A stretch of 5,801 nt of DNA, from the NCBI GenBank assembly GCA_017523605.1, contig JAFWVZ010000114.1, positions 1 to 5,801 on the forward strand, written 5' to 3'. The stretch's first letter is position 1. Each line of letters begins with the position of its first letter. The DNA is from Bacillota bacterium. Lineage in GTDB: Bacteria > Bacillota > Clostridia > Peptostreptococcales > Anaerovoracaceae. Positions 1 through 5,576 of this stretch are shown piece by piece. A program made the position numbers and the translations under genes. The notes under the pieces were generated by a model that was given only the letters and a program-made list of their open reading frames with translations, did no database searches and was not told the DNA's origin.

Positions 1-67
1 CATTTTTATGCATTTTTATTGAATAATTGCGATTTTTTATGCCAAGCCGTGCCGGGGCGGGGCCGTA

Positions 68-1444
68 TCAGATCATTTCTTCCGGACGGAAGACTTCACC
101 GAACTTTTCCGCGCTCATATGTCCGAGTTTTAAGCATGCTTCTTTAAGGGTAATGCCTTCGCGGGCGGCAAGCTTTGCCGTTTCTGCGGCTTTTTCGTAA
201 CCTATGTAAGGGGCAAGCGCCGTTACCGTCATCAGAGAGTTATTGAGGTTATGCTGCATCTTTTCCTTGCAGGGGACAATGCCGCAGACGCAGCGCCTTG
301 TAAACGAATCGACGGAATCTGCCAGAAGGCGGACGGACTGCAGGAAGTTATAGGCTATCACCGGCATGAACACGTTAAGTTCCAGGTTGCCCTGGCTTGC
401 CGCAAAGCCTATCGCGGCATCGTTTCCCATTACCTGCACCGCCACCATGGTGACCTGCTCGCACTGGGTGGGATTCACCTTGCCGGGCATTATGGAGCTT
501 CCGGGCTCGTTCTCGGGAATGCGTATCTCTCCCAGACCGCAGCGCGGACCGCTGGCCAGCCAGCGCACGTCGTTTGCTGTCTTCATAAGGTCGCAGGCCA
601 GAGCCTTTACGGCGCCGTGTGCGGCAACGAATTCGTCCCAGCTGGTGAGCGCGTGGAACTTGTTTTCCGCGGAAACGAAAGGCTTTCCGGTGACGCGTGC
701 TATCTCTTCTGCGGCGGCTTTGCCGAATCCTTCCGGCGCGTTCAGTCCCGTACCTACCGCGGTCCCTCCCAGAGCAAGCTCGCAGAGGGGCGGAATGGAT
801 CTTTCTATAAGTCCGCAGCTGCGCTCTACGGATGCGCGCCAGCCGCTTATCTCCTGGGAAAATGCAATGGGTACGGCGTCCTGCAGGTGCGTGCGGCCGC
901 TCTTTACTATTCCTTTGTTTTCTTCTTCCAGCCTTCGGAATTCTTTAATAAGGCGCCGGGCTGCAGGGAGCAGCTCGTCTTCCAGGGCAATGACCGCCGC
1001 AATGTGCGCGGCTGTGGGGAAGGTGTCGTTAGTCGACTGCGACATGTTTACGTCGTCGTTGGGATGGCAGAGCTTTCTGCCTGCCAGTTCGTTTGCGCGG
1101 GCGGCTATCACTTCGTTTACGTTCATGTTGGACTGGGTGCCGCTTCCTGTCTGCCAGACTACCAGCGGGAAGTGATCCGTAAGCTCTCCTGAGCTTACCT
1201 GCCTTGCAGCCTCTGTAATGAATGCGAGCTTTTCCTCCGTCATCCTGGCCGGCTTAAGTGCGTGGTTTGCCTTTGCCGCAGCCTCCTTAAGGACGCCGAA
1301 GGCGCATATGATCTCCTCCGGCATGGTCTCTTTGCCTTTGCCTATCGGAAAATTCTCCAGGCTGCGCTGAGTCTGGGCGCCCCAGTATCTGTCCGCGGGT
1401 ACGCGGACTTCGCCCATCGTGTCGTGCTCTGTTCTGTACTGCAT
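68..1444 (-). CDS. fumC: Fumarate hydratase, class II (FumC)
   Basis: Catalyses the reversible hydration of fumarate to L-malate in the cytosol (TCA cycle, or its reductive branch in anaerobes). It is an iron-independent homotetrameric member of the aspartase/fumarase superfamily. Numbered from the ATG (458 residues), the three conserved active-site regions are present: TGSGTQSNMN at 99-108, SGRTHLQDAVP at about 182-192 (His186, aligning with E. coli His188), and the signature loop GSSIMPGKVN at 315-324 (catalytic Ser316, Lys322, Asn324). Length fits the family (about 460 residues). A TTG codon at 1471 would add nine residues. The ATG at 1444 is preferred because homologues begin at this point (MQYRTEHDTMG) and AGGA lies 7 nt upstream. 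The gene is monocistronic here and divergent from corA. No convincing terminator is visible between its stop and the window edge. The aspartase and argininosuccinate lyase families are unlikely given the fumarase-type sequence throughout. Confidence 0.97.
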   Translation of the reverse strand: MQYRTEHDTMGEVRVPADRYWGAQTQRSLENFPIGKGKETMPEEIICAFGVLKEAAAKANHALKPARMTEEKLAFITEAARQVSSGELTDHFPLVVWQTGSGTQSNMNVNEVIAARANELAGRKLCHPNDDVNMSQSTNDTFPTAAHIAAVIALEDELLPAARRLIKEFRRLEEENKGIVKSGRTHLQDAVPIAFSQEISGWRASVERSCGLIERSIPPLCELALGGTAVGTGLNAPEGFGKAAAEEIARVTGKPFVSAENKFHALTSWDEFVAAHGAVKALACDLMKTANDVRWLASGPRCGLGEIRIPENEPGSSIMPGKVNPTQCEQVTMVAVQVMGNDAAIGFAASQGNLELNVFMPVIAYNFLQSVRLLADSVDSFTRRCVCGIVPCKEKMQHNLNNSLMTVTALAPYIGYEKAAETAKLAAREGITLKEACLKLGHMSAEKFGEVFRPEEMI

Positions 1445-1524
1445 GGTATGGTCCTCGCTGATATGATCCAAGAGGTCCTGCCGCAGATGGCAGATCCCTG
1501 TGTTAATTATGTAATTATCTTTTA

Positions 1525-1553
1525 ATTATACGCTTTTTTGCCGCAAACAAAAA
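1525..1553 (-). promoter_or_regulatory. Probable fumC promoter
   Basis: On the minus strand there is a perfect -10 box TATAAT (1525-1530). With 17-bp spacing a weak -35 region TTTTTG falls at 1548-1553. Transcription would start near 1518, giving a leader of about 74 nt before the fumC ATG. The -10 is convincing; the -35 matches poorly, so an activator or AT-rich upstream sequence may compensate. The promoter overlaps the inverted repeat at 1529-1558. Confidence 0.55.
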
Positions 1554-1558
1554 GCGTA
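1529..1558. repeat. Perfect 10-bp inverted repeat between divergent promoters
   Basis: TACGCTTTTT (1529-1538) is followed by a 10-nt spacer and then its exact reverse complement AAAAAGCGTA (1549-1558). The repeat lies between the fumC -10 box (1525-1530, minus strand) and the corA -10 box (1566-1571, plus strand), covering the -35 region of both. This is a typical location for a regulator-binding operator. It is unlikely to be a terminator because it lies upstream of both genes and no transcript is expected to run into it. The protein that might bind it cannot be told from the sequence. Confidence 0.6.
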
Positions 1559-1562
1559 AGCA

Positions 1563-1571
1563 TGGTATAAT
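1563..1571 (+). promoter_or_regulatory. Extended -10 promoter of the corA-bcp operon
   Basis: TGGTATAAT is a perfect -10 hexamer (TATAAT, 1566-1571) preceded by the TGn extension, which can replace a good -35 box. No recognisable -35 hexamer lies 16-18 bp upstream. Transcription would begin near 1578, about 32 nt before the corA start codon. Confidence 0.65.
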
Positions 1572-1609
1572 ATCAGCAAGAACTCAGTGTATTTACATAG
1601 GAGCGCAAA

Positions 1610-2542
1610 ATGCTTACATACAAACTCAGCGAAAACATAACGCAATGTCCGCCGGAGGACATTTTCGGGGAGGGCGGCCCCAAGCCCGGTCAGTACGTGG
1701 TAGTCGTCACTCCGCAGGAATGGGAGGAAAAGCGCAGCCAGTTCGACATAGGTCTGGAGCTGGATCCTGCGGGGCAGGAGATCGTAAGCACCAAAGCTGA
1801 GGTCAACTTCGACTCTCTTACCGGAGATTTCCTGATACCGGACCGCAATGCGCTGGGGGAAAAGGACTGGCGATTCTCCTTTGCCCTGGACGAGAAAGGC
1901 ATAGTATTCATAGACGCTACCGGCAAAGCCGCGGAAATGACGGATTCAATAGCCCGCAGCAAGCAGACCAACAGACCGTGCCTGGAGCGTTTTCTCTACG
2001 ATTTTCTGGAGGAGATCGTTAAGGATGACCTTCACCTGATGGAAAAGATGGAAAAGGAACTGGACGAGTTCGAGGACCGCATTCTTGCGGAGGAGGAAAA
2101 GCTGGATCTTAAGCGCATAAACCACATGCGCGCACAGATGAGGGAGCTGCGCATACACTACGAACAGCTGATAGACATGACCCAGGAGCTGGAAGAGAAC
2201 GAGAACGGATTCTTTAAGGAAAAGGACCTGCGCTACCTGCACCTGTTCATGAACCGCATGCTGCGCCTTTCGGACATTGCAACGTCCGTCCGCGACCACA
2301 CCACGCAGGTTCGCGAGCTCTACCAGACCCAGCTGGACGTGCGCCAGAACCGCACCATGACGCTGCTTACTGTAATTGCAACTATATTCATGCCGCTGAC
2401 GCTCATAACCGGCTGGTACGGAATGAACTTCCACTACATGCCGGAACTGGAGTACCGCTGGTCGTACCCCGCGGTGTTCCTGGTGTGCCTGGCCATTGCC
2501 GTGGGATGTCTGGTGTTCTTCAAGAAGAAAAAGTGGATGTAA
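1610..2542 (+). CDS. corA: CorA-family magnesium (divalent cation) transport protein
   Basis: CorA proteins are homopentameric membrane channels that admit Mg2+ (also Co2+ or Ni2+) down the membrane potential. The 310 residues show the family layout: a soluble N-terminal alpha/beta domain (about 1-120), a long charged helical stalk rich in Glu/Lys (about 125-247), and two C-terminal membrane segments (about 250-270 and 286-304). The hallmark YGMNF motif (Gly271-Met272-Asn273) ends the first membrane segment, followed by the usual MPE in the periplasm-side loop. The tail ends in a Lys-rich KKKKWM, as expected for the cytoplasmic side. AGGAG (1599-1603) lies 6 nt before the ATG. The gene is first in an operon with bcp, 12 nt downstream. 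Substrate preference (Mg2+, or Zn2+ efflux as in ZntB relatives) cannot be fixed from sequence, but the GMN context favours Mg2+ uptake. Confidence 0.94.
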   Translation: MLTYKLSENITQCPPEDIFGEGGPKPGQYVVVVTPQEWEEKRSQFDIGLELDPAGQEIVSTKAEVNFDSLTGDFLIPDRNALGEKDWRFSFALDEKGIVFIDATGKAAEMTDSIARSKQTNRPCLERFLYDFLEEIVKDDLHLMEKMEKELDEFEDRILAEEEKLDLKRINHMRAQMRELRIHYEQLIDMTQELEENENGFFKEKDLRYLHLFMNRMLRLSDIATSVRDHTTQVRELYQTQLDVRQNRTMTLLTVIATIFMPLTLITGWYGMNFHYMPELEYRWSYPAVFLVCLAIAVGCLVFFKKKKWM

Positions 2543-2554
2543 AAGGAGCGGAAA

Positions 2555-3016
2555 ATGCTTAAAGAAGGAATGAAAGCGCCGGAATTCGCGCTTAAGGATA
2601 AAGACGGAAACGAGGTGCGCCTCAGCAGTTTCCTCGGTAAGAAAGTGGTGCTGTATTTCTACCCCAAGGACAGCACTCCGGGCTGCACAAGACAGGCCTG
2701 CGCGTTCGCCGCTGCATACGACATATTTACGGAAAACAACGTTGTGATAATAGGAGTAAGCAAGGACTCCGAGGCGTCGCACAGGAGGTTTGCCGAGAAC
2801 AACGGCCTGCCGTTCATTCTGCTGTCGGATCCGGACCGCACGGCCATAGAGGCATACGGCGTCTGGCAGGAAAAGAAGAACTACGGCAAGGTGACCATGG
2901 GCGTAGTGCGCAGCACCTTCATAATAGACGAAAACGGCGTCATCCTTAAGGTGATGCCTAAGGTAAAGCCGGATACCAACGCCGCGGAGGTAGCGGAATT
3001 CCTGGGACTGAAGTAA
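2555..3016 (+). CDS. bcp: Thioredoxin-dependent peroxiredoxin (Bcp/PrxQ type)
   Basis: A cytosolic peroxidase reducing H2O2 and organic hydroperoxides, recycled by thioredoxin. The 153 residues match the usual size of the AhpC/TSA Bcp class. The protein begins with the typical GMKAPEFALKDKDGNEV strand and carries the active-site stretch YPKDSTPGCTRQAC, with peroxidatic Cys44 and resolving Cys49 five residues apart, as in atypical 2-Cys E. coli Bcp. VSKDSEASHRRF and STFIIDENG, both characteristic of the family, follow. AGGAG (2544-2548) lies 6 nt before the ATG. The gene starts 12 nt after the corA stop and is almost certainly co-transcribed with it. No functional link with Mg2+ transport is evident. 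Expression could end at the hairpin at 3098-3131, although a separate promoter lies between. Confidence 0.96.
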   Translation: MLKEGMKAPEFALKDKDGNEVRLSSFLGKKVVLYFYPKDSTPGCTRQACAFAAAYDIFTENNVVIIGVSKDSEASHRRFAENNGLPFILLSDPDRTAIEAYGVWQEKKNYGKVTMGVVRSTFIIDENGVILKVMPKVKPDTNAAEVAEFLGLK

Positions 3017-3055
3017 GCAAAACGTCCATAGCTATTTTGTTTGTTATATGTTTCC

Positions 3056-3084
3056 TTGACCTTTTTACTGAACGGGTGTATATT
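3056..3084 (+). promoter_or_regulatory. Sigma-A-type promoter upstream of the antiporter gene
   Basis: TTGACC (3056-3061), an exact 17-bp spacer, and TATATT (3079-3084) form one of the best promoter matches in the window, in AT-rich surroundings. The expected start site is near 3091. The first plausible protein start downstream is the antiporter ATG at 3184. A strong terminator hairpin intervenes only about 7 nt after the predicted start site. Confidence 0.65.
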
Positions 3085-3097
3085 ACTATAGTTTTCT

Positions 3098-3131
3098 CGA
3101 CACGGGGCACGTGCCCCCTGTCGTTTTTTTT
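3098..3131 (+). terminator. Strong intrinsic terminator (bcp end or antiporter leader)
   Basis: CGACA (3098-3102) pairs with TGTCG (3119-3123), and GGGGCAC (3104-3110) with GTGCCCC (3111-3117). A single C:C mismatch separates the two stems, and eight T residues (3124-3131) follow. The core GGGGCACGTGCCCC is a perfect 14-bp palindrome. The hairpin can terminate corA-bcp transcripts 82 nt after the bcp stop. Because the 3056-3084 promoter lies upstream of it, it would also sit in the leader of any antiporter mRNA made from that promoter. Confidence 0.88.
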
Positions 3132-3183
3132 ATGAATCGTCTGGCAGCCTGGTGCTGTTTGATTGATATACATGGAGGAATAT

Positions 3184-4515
3184 ATGACACAGATCTTTAA
3201 TATAGCGTTTGCGCTGCTTATAGGGCTGTTGATGACAAGGCTTTTCAGCAAAAGGCATTTGCCCGATGTTACAGCTTTTCTCGTTGCGGGAGTTCTGATA
3301 GGACCGTTCATTCTCGGAAGAGCAGGCATACCCGGCCTGGGTTTTTCGACTTATGATGATGTGGCCGGTCTCAGCGATATATCCAATGTTGCTATGGGGT
3401 TCATCGCGTTTTCCATAGGAAGTGAGTTCAGGTCCGAGGATCTGAAAAAGACAGGGAAAAAGGCTTTTGTCGTAGGGATAGTTCAGGCAGTCTGCGCCTG
3501 TATTTTTGTAGATGCTGTACTGCTGGCACTGCATTTTATCGCACCTGATGTTATTTCCATACCGGCAGCGATAACCCTTGGAGCAATAGCTACTGCTACA
3601 GCTCCTGCAGCTACTATGATGGTCATACGTCAGTACAAGGCAGAAGGCCCCCTTACAAAGCTCCTTCTTCCTATAGTTGCTCTTGATGATGCGGTCGGGC
3701 TTATTGTCTTTGCTGTATCGTTCGGCGCTGCGCGTACCTTTTACAACGGTTCTGCAGGTATAGCGGAAGTACTTATCGAGCCGATCCTTGAAATATTGCT
3801 TTCTGTAATTCTTGGTGGTATCGCAGGAGTCATTCTCACAGAGCTTGAAAGGATGTTCCATTCCAATACCAACAGGGCGTCACTCAGCATAGGATTCGTC
3901 CTTCTTATGGTGGCAGTTTCCTTTCTTGAGTTTAATATCTTCGGTATTAAGCTCAGGTTTTCTTCGCTGCTTGTCTGCATGATGCTCGGGACAGTGTTCT
4001 GCAATATCTGCCCATTGTCTGAAGATCTGATGGGAAGAGCAGACCGCTGGTCTGTGCCTCTTATGGCGGTATTCTTTGTGATCAGCGGAGCCCAGCTCGA
4101 GCTTGAGATATTCAAAAGCCCCAGTCTGGTTCTTATAGGAGTTTTGTACATTCTTTTTCGTTGTCTTGGAAAGTATACAGGGGCTTATGGTTCATCGAAG
4201 CTGATGCACTGTGAGCCAAAGGTCACAAAGCACCTTGGGATTACACTTTTCCCGCAGGCAGGCGTTGCGCTTGGTATGTGTGTTACCGCGCAGCAGCTTC
4301 CCGGGGATGGGGCGCTTATAAGGAATATCACGCTGTTTTCAGTCCTGGTCTACGAGCTTGTTGGACCGCTCCTTACCAAGATGGCGCTTACTGCTGCAGG
4401 CGAGATCTGCGATAAACCGGAACATGTGGTGCATCGCAGGGAAGACGTGTTGGATTCCTCACCTCAAAAGGAACTTGCGCAGCGTTATGAAAAGGCAGTA
4501 CACAAAAAACATTGA
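3184..4515 (+). CDS. CPA2-type cation:proton antiporter, no RCK domain
   Basis: An integral membrane protein of the Na+/H+ exchanger fold (monovalent cation:proton antiporter-2), expected to exchange Na+ or K+ for H+ across the cytoplasmic membrane. The 443 residues contain about 12-13 hydrophobic segments, starting at about 3-20, 29-46, 66-79, 94-118 and 126-150, and ending at about 381-401. The segment LLPIVALDDAVGLIVFAVSFG holds adjacent acidic residues Asp168-Asp169, the expected ion-binding pair of electrogenic antiporters. It follows the small-residue-rich stretch TLGAIATATAPAAT (131-144). A short hydrophilic tail (402-443) replaces the TrkA-N/RCK domains of KefB/KefC. The ATG at 3184 is chosen because GGAGG (3174-3178) lies 5 nt upstream; an in-frame TTG at 3163 has no such site. 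Codons are visibly more AT-rich than in corA, bcp or tadA, which may indicate separate acquisition. The transported ion cannot be told from sequence. Confidence 0.9.
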   Translation: MTQIFNIAFALLIGLLMTRLFSKRHLPDVTAFLVAGVLIGPFILGRAGIPGLGFSTYDDVAGLSDISNVAMGFIAFSIGSEFRSEDLKKTGKKAFVVGIVQAVCACIFVDAVLLALHFIAPDVISIPAAITLGAIATATAPAATMMVIRQYKAEGPLTKLLLPIVALDDAVGLIVFAVSFGAARTFYNGSAGIAEVLIEPILEILLSVILGGIAGVILTELERMFHSNTNRASLSIGFVLLMVAVSFLEFNIFGIKLRFSSLLVCMMLGTVFCNICPLSEDLMGRADRWSVPLMAVFFVISGAQLELEIFKSPSLVLIGVLYILFRCLGKYTGAYGSSKLMHCEPKVTKHLGITLFPQAGVALGMCVTAQQLPGDGALIRNITLFSVLVYELVGPLLTKMALTAAGEICDKPEHVVHRREDVLDSSPQKELAQRYEKAVHKKH

Positions 4516-4840
4516 AACACGATCTCTGTCGCAGCGACCAGATGCATAACGTATTCCATAGATCATCTCCTGATTTATATATTTACCAGTTCTCATAAGT
4601 AAAGGGAAAGGTCGGCGATTGATCAGAGTATCAAATAAAAAACTTGGTTGATAGACTTGCTGGTGACCTTTCAAATCTGTAGGATAGTATTGAAGATGGA
4701 ACCAAGCGAAATACAGGGCTGAATGTGCCATATCGCACATCAAAAATCCCATATTCATCCCATATTTGATCTGGAAAAACCCATAAACGAACGTTTAAAT
4801 TTTGAGTCTGAAACACCCCTGTATAGTTCTGAATATGGTA
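4516..4840. other. AT-rich stretch without a recognisable gene
   Basis: This stretch lies between the antiporter stop and the tRNA terminators. G+C is about 37% by hand count (103 of 280 at 4561-4840), well below the flanking genes. Minus-strand open frames of 71 codons (4631-4846) and 99 codons (4459-4758) overlap each other, lack convincing ribosome binding sites, and resemble no family I recognise. They may be chance or remnants of a decayed gene. An 8-bp inverted repeat GAAAGGTC (4606-4613) / GACCTTTC (4665-4672) with a 51-nt loop is the only notable structure. No clear plus-strand terminator for the antiporter gene is visible. Confidence 0.5.
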
Positions 4841-4843
4841 AAT

Positions 4844-4883
4844 CAAAAAGCCGAAAGCCCAATGATATCAAGGGCTCGCGGCT
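4844..4883 (-). terminator. Second (distal) intrinsic terminator after tRNA-Arg
   Basis: Read on the minus strand, AGCCG (4883-4879) and AGCCC (4876-4872) pair with GGGCT (4860-4856) and CGGCT (4853-4849). A 2x2 internal loop separates the stems and an 11-nt apical loop closes the hairpin. The stem runs directly into TTTT then GATTT. It lies about 20 nt beyond the first terminator hairpin and probably serves as backup for the tRNA transcript. Confidence 0.75.
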
Positions 4884-4893
4884 AAAAGTCCAG

Positions 4894-4931
4894 TAAAATC
4901 AAGGCCTCCCGGAACTTTGTTCCAAGAGGCC
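4894..4931 (-). terminator. First (proximal) intrinsic terminator of the tRNA-Arg gene
   Basis: Read on the minus strand, GGCCTC (4931-4926) pairs with GAGGCC (4908-4903), and GGAAC (4923-4919) with GTTCC (4915-4911). A 2x2 internal loop separates the stems, the apical loop is 3 nt, and the tail TTGATTTTA (4902-4894) follows. The hairpin begins 15 nt after the encoded CCA end. The U tract is interrupted by GA, so termination may be incomplete, which fits the second hairpin downstream. Confidence 0.8.
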
Positions 4932-4946
4932 AAAAATGGAAAATAG

Positions 4947-5021
4947 TGGTACCCCCACGCGGAATCGAACCACGAACAAAGGTTTAGGAAACCTCCGTTA
5001 TATCCGTTTAACTATGAGGGC
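4947..5021 (-). tRNA. tRNA-Arg, anticodon CCU
   Basis: This 75-nt cloverleaf reads AGG arginine codons. On the minus strand the acceptor stem GCCCTCA pairs with TGGGGGT (with G:U and U:G wobbles), followed by discriminator A and an encoded CCA. The D stem is GTTA/TAAC with an 8-nt loop containing GG. The anticodon stem GAGGT/ACCTT encloses TTCCTAA with anticodon CCT (4986-4988). The variable loop is a short 4 nt (TGTT), and the T arm is CGTGG-TTCGATT-CCGCG. All stems close and invariant U33 and TTCGA are present, so the gene looks functional. It is transcribed away from tadA from its own promoter and ends at two hairpins. Confidence 0.96.
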
Positions 5022-5034
5022 GGATAAGCAATTT

Positions 5035-5064
5035 ATTATGCTCCTAAAGTGCTTGCTAAGTCAA
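5035..5064 (-). promoter_or_regulatory. Promoter of the tRNA-Arg gene
   Basis: On the minus strand, TTGACT (5059-5064), an 18-bp spacer and CATAAT (5035-5040) resemble the sigma-A consensus. The start site would fall near 5028, only about 7 nt before the mature tRNA 5' end, a typical short tRNA leader. The -35 box is embedded in a small inverted repeat, GCTTG (5051-5055) / CAAGC (5062-5066). This lies in the gap shared with tadA, so both genes may be affected by events here. Confidence 0.75.
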
Positions 5065-5107
5065 GCGTTTTTGTGTTAGTATATACAGTGCGTTTTGGAG
5101 GAGCGGC

Positions 5108-5575
5108 ATGCACGAACAGTTTATGCAGGAAGCATTAAGGCTCGCGCGGATGGCTTACGACGCCGGGGAAGTACCGGTCGGAGCCGTTGTCGTAAAGGAC
5201 GGACAGATAGTCGGAAGAGGCTTCAACAGCACGGAGACCGACAAGGATCCTACAAGCCACGCAGAGATGAAAGCCATACGGCAGGCAGCCCAAACGCTGG
5301 GCGGCTGGAAGCTTTCCGGGTGCAGCATGTATGTAACTCTGGAGCCTTGCAGCATGTGCGCCGGAGCGATAGTTCTGGCAAGGCTGGATGCTTTGTACAT
5401 AGGCACCTTGGACCCCAAGTCCGGAGCCTGCCTTTCGCTGGCCAGCATCCCTACAGACGACAGGCTCAACCATCAGGTGGAGCTTCATGCCGGCATCCTT
5501 CAGCAGGAATGCAGCGCAATATTAAAGGAGTTCTTCAGGGAACTCAGAAATAAAAACACAAAGGCGGAGGAATAA
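5108..5575 (+). CDS. tadA: tRNA-specific adenosine deaminase (TadA)
   Basis: Converts A34 to inosine in the wobble position of tRNA-Arg(ACG), allowing one tRNA to read CGU, CGC and CGA. It is a zinc-dependent cytosolic homodimer of the cytidine/deoxycytidylate deaminase fold. The 155 residues fit the family. The zinc site is complete: HAE (His51, catalytic Glu53) and PCSMC (Cys81, Cys84). The N-terminal PVGAVVV and the DPTSHAEMKAIR and YVTLEPCSMCAGAI contexts are characteristic of TadA rather than of cytidine deaminase. GGAGGAG (5097-5103) precedes the ATG. A possible -10, TATATA (5080-5085) or TATACA (5082-5087), has no good -35. The last codons contain the ribosome binding site of the next gene, so the two are probably co-transcribed. 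The neighbouring tRNA-Arg(CCU) is not its known substrate. Confidence 0.96.
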   Translation: MHEQFMQEALRLARMAYDAGEVPVGAVVVKDGQIVGRGFNSTETDKDPTSHAEMKAIRQAAQTLGGWKLSGCSMYVTLEPCSMCAGAIVLARLDALYIGTLDPKSGACLSLASIPTDDRLNHQVELHAGILQQECSAILKEFFRELRNKNTKAEE

Positions 5576-5576
5576 A

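Noticed and set aside
1..67. Terminator for fumC or a repeat element at the left edge
   Set aside because: The GC-rich segment 43-64 forms no convincing stem, and the nearby T runs lie on the plus strand, the wrong strand for fumC. The direct repeat CATTTTTAT (1-9 and 11-19) is short and simple.
251..1192. Long plus-strand open frames (313 and 269 codons) opposite fumC
   Set aside because: They are antisense to a clear fumarase with all signature motifs, have no family-like sequence, and are explained by the codon structure of fumC.
1472..1609. Inverted repeat 1529-1558 as an intrinsic terminator
   Set aside because: It lies upstream of both divergent genes, has an AT-rich stem, and no transcript is expected to reach it. 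An operator is more plausible.
1946..2782. A 278-codon minus-strand open frame across corA and bcp
   Set aside because: It spans two confident plus-strand genes and their junction, is low-complexity and rich in His/Val/Leu, and has no recognisable motif.
3132..3200. Possible leader peptide of 22 residues (MNRLAAWCC...) after the terminator, overlapping the antiporter start
   Set aside because: The ATG directly follows the T tract with no ribosome binding site. Composition shows no run of a regulatory amino acid.
3130..3861. A 243-codon minus-strand open frame opposite the antiporter
   Set aside because: It is rich in Cys, Ser, Tyr and Lys with no domain pattern, while the opposite strand encodes a clear membrane transporter.
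4947..4990. tRNA 3' end as an attachment site with a second copy elsewhere in the window
   Set aside because: I looked for a repeat of the tRNA 3' sequence in 3017-4946 and found none. The only similarity is the short C-run in the terminator at 3111-3120, which does not extend.
5095..5553. A 152-codon plus-strand open frame overlapping tadA in another frame
   Set aside because: It is Arg- and Gly-rich with no motif, and the tadA frame carries the complete zinc site and the ribosome binding site.
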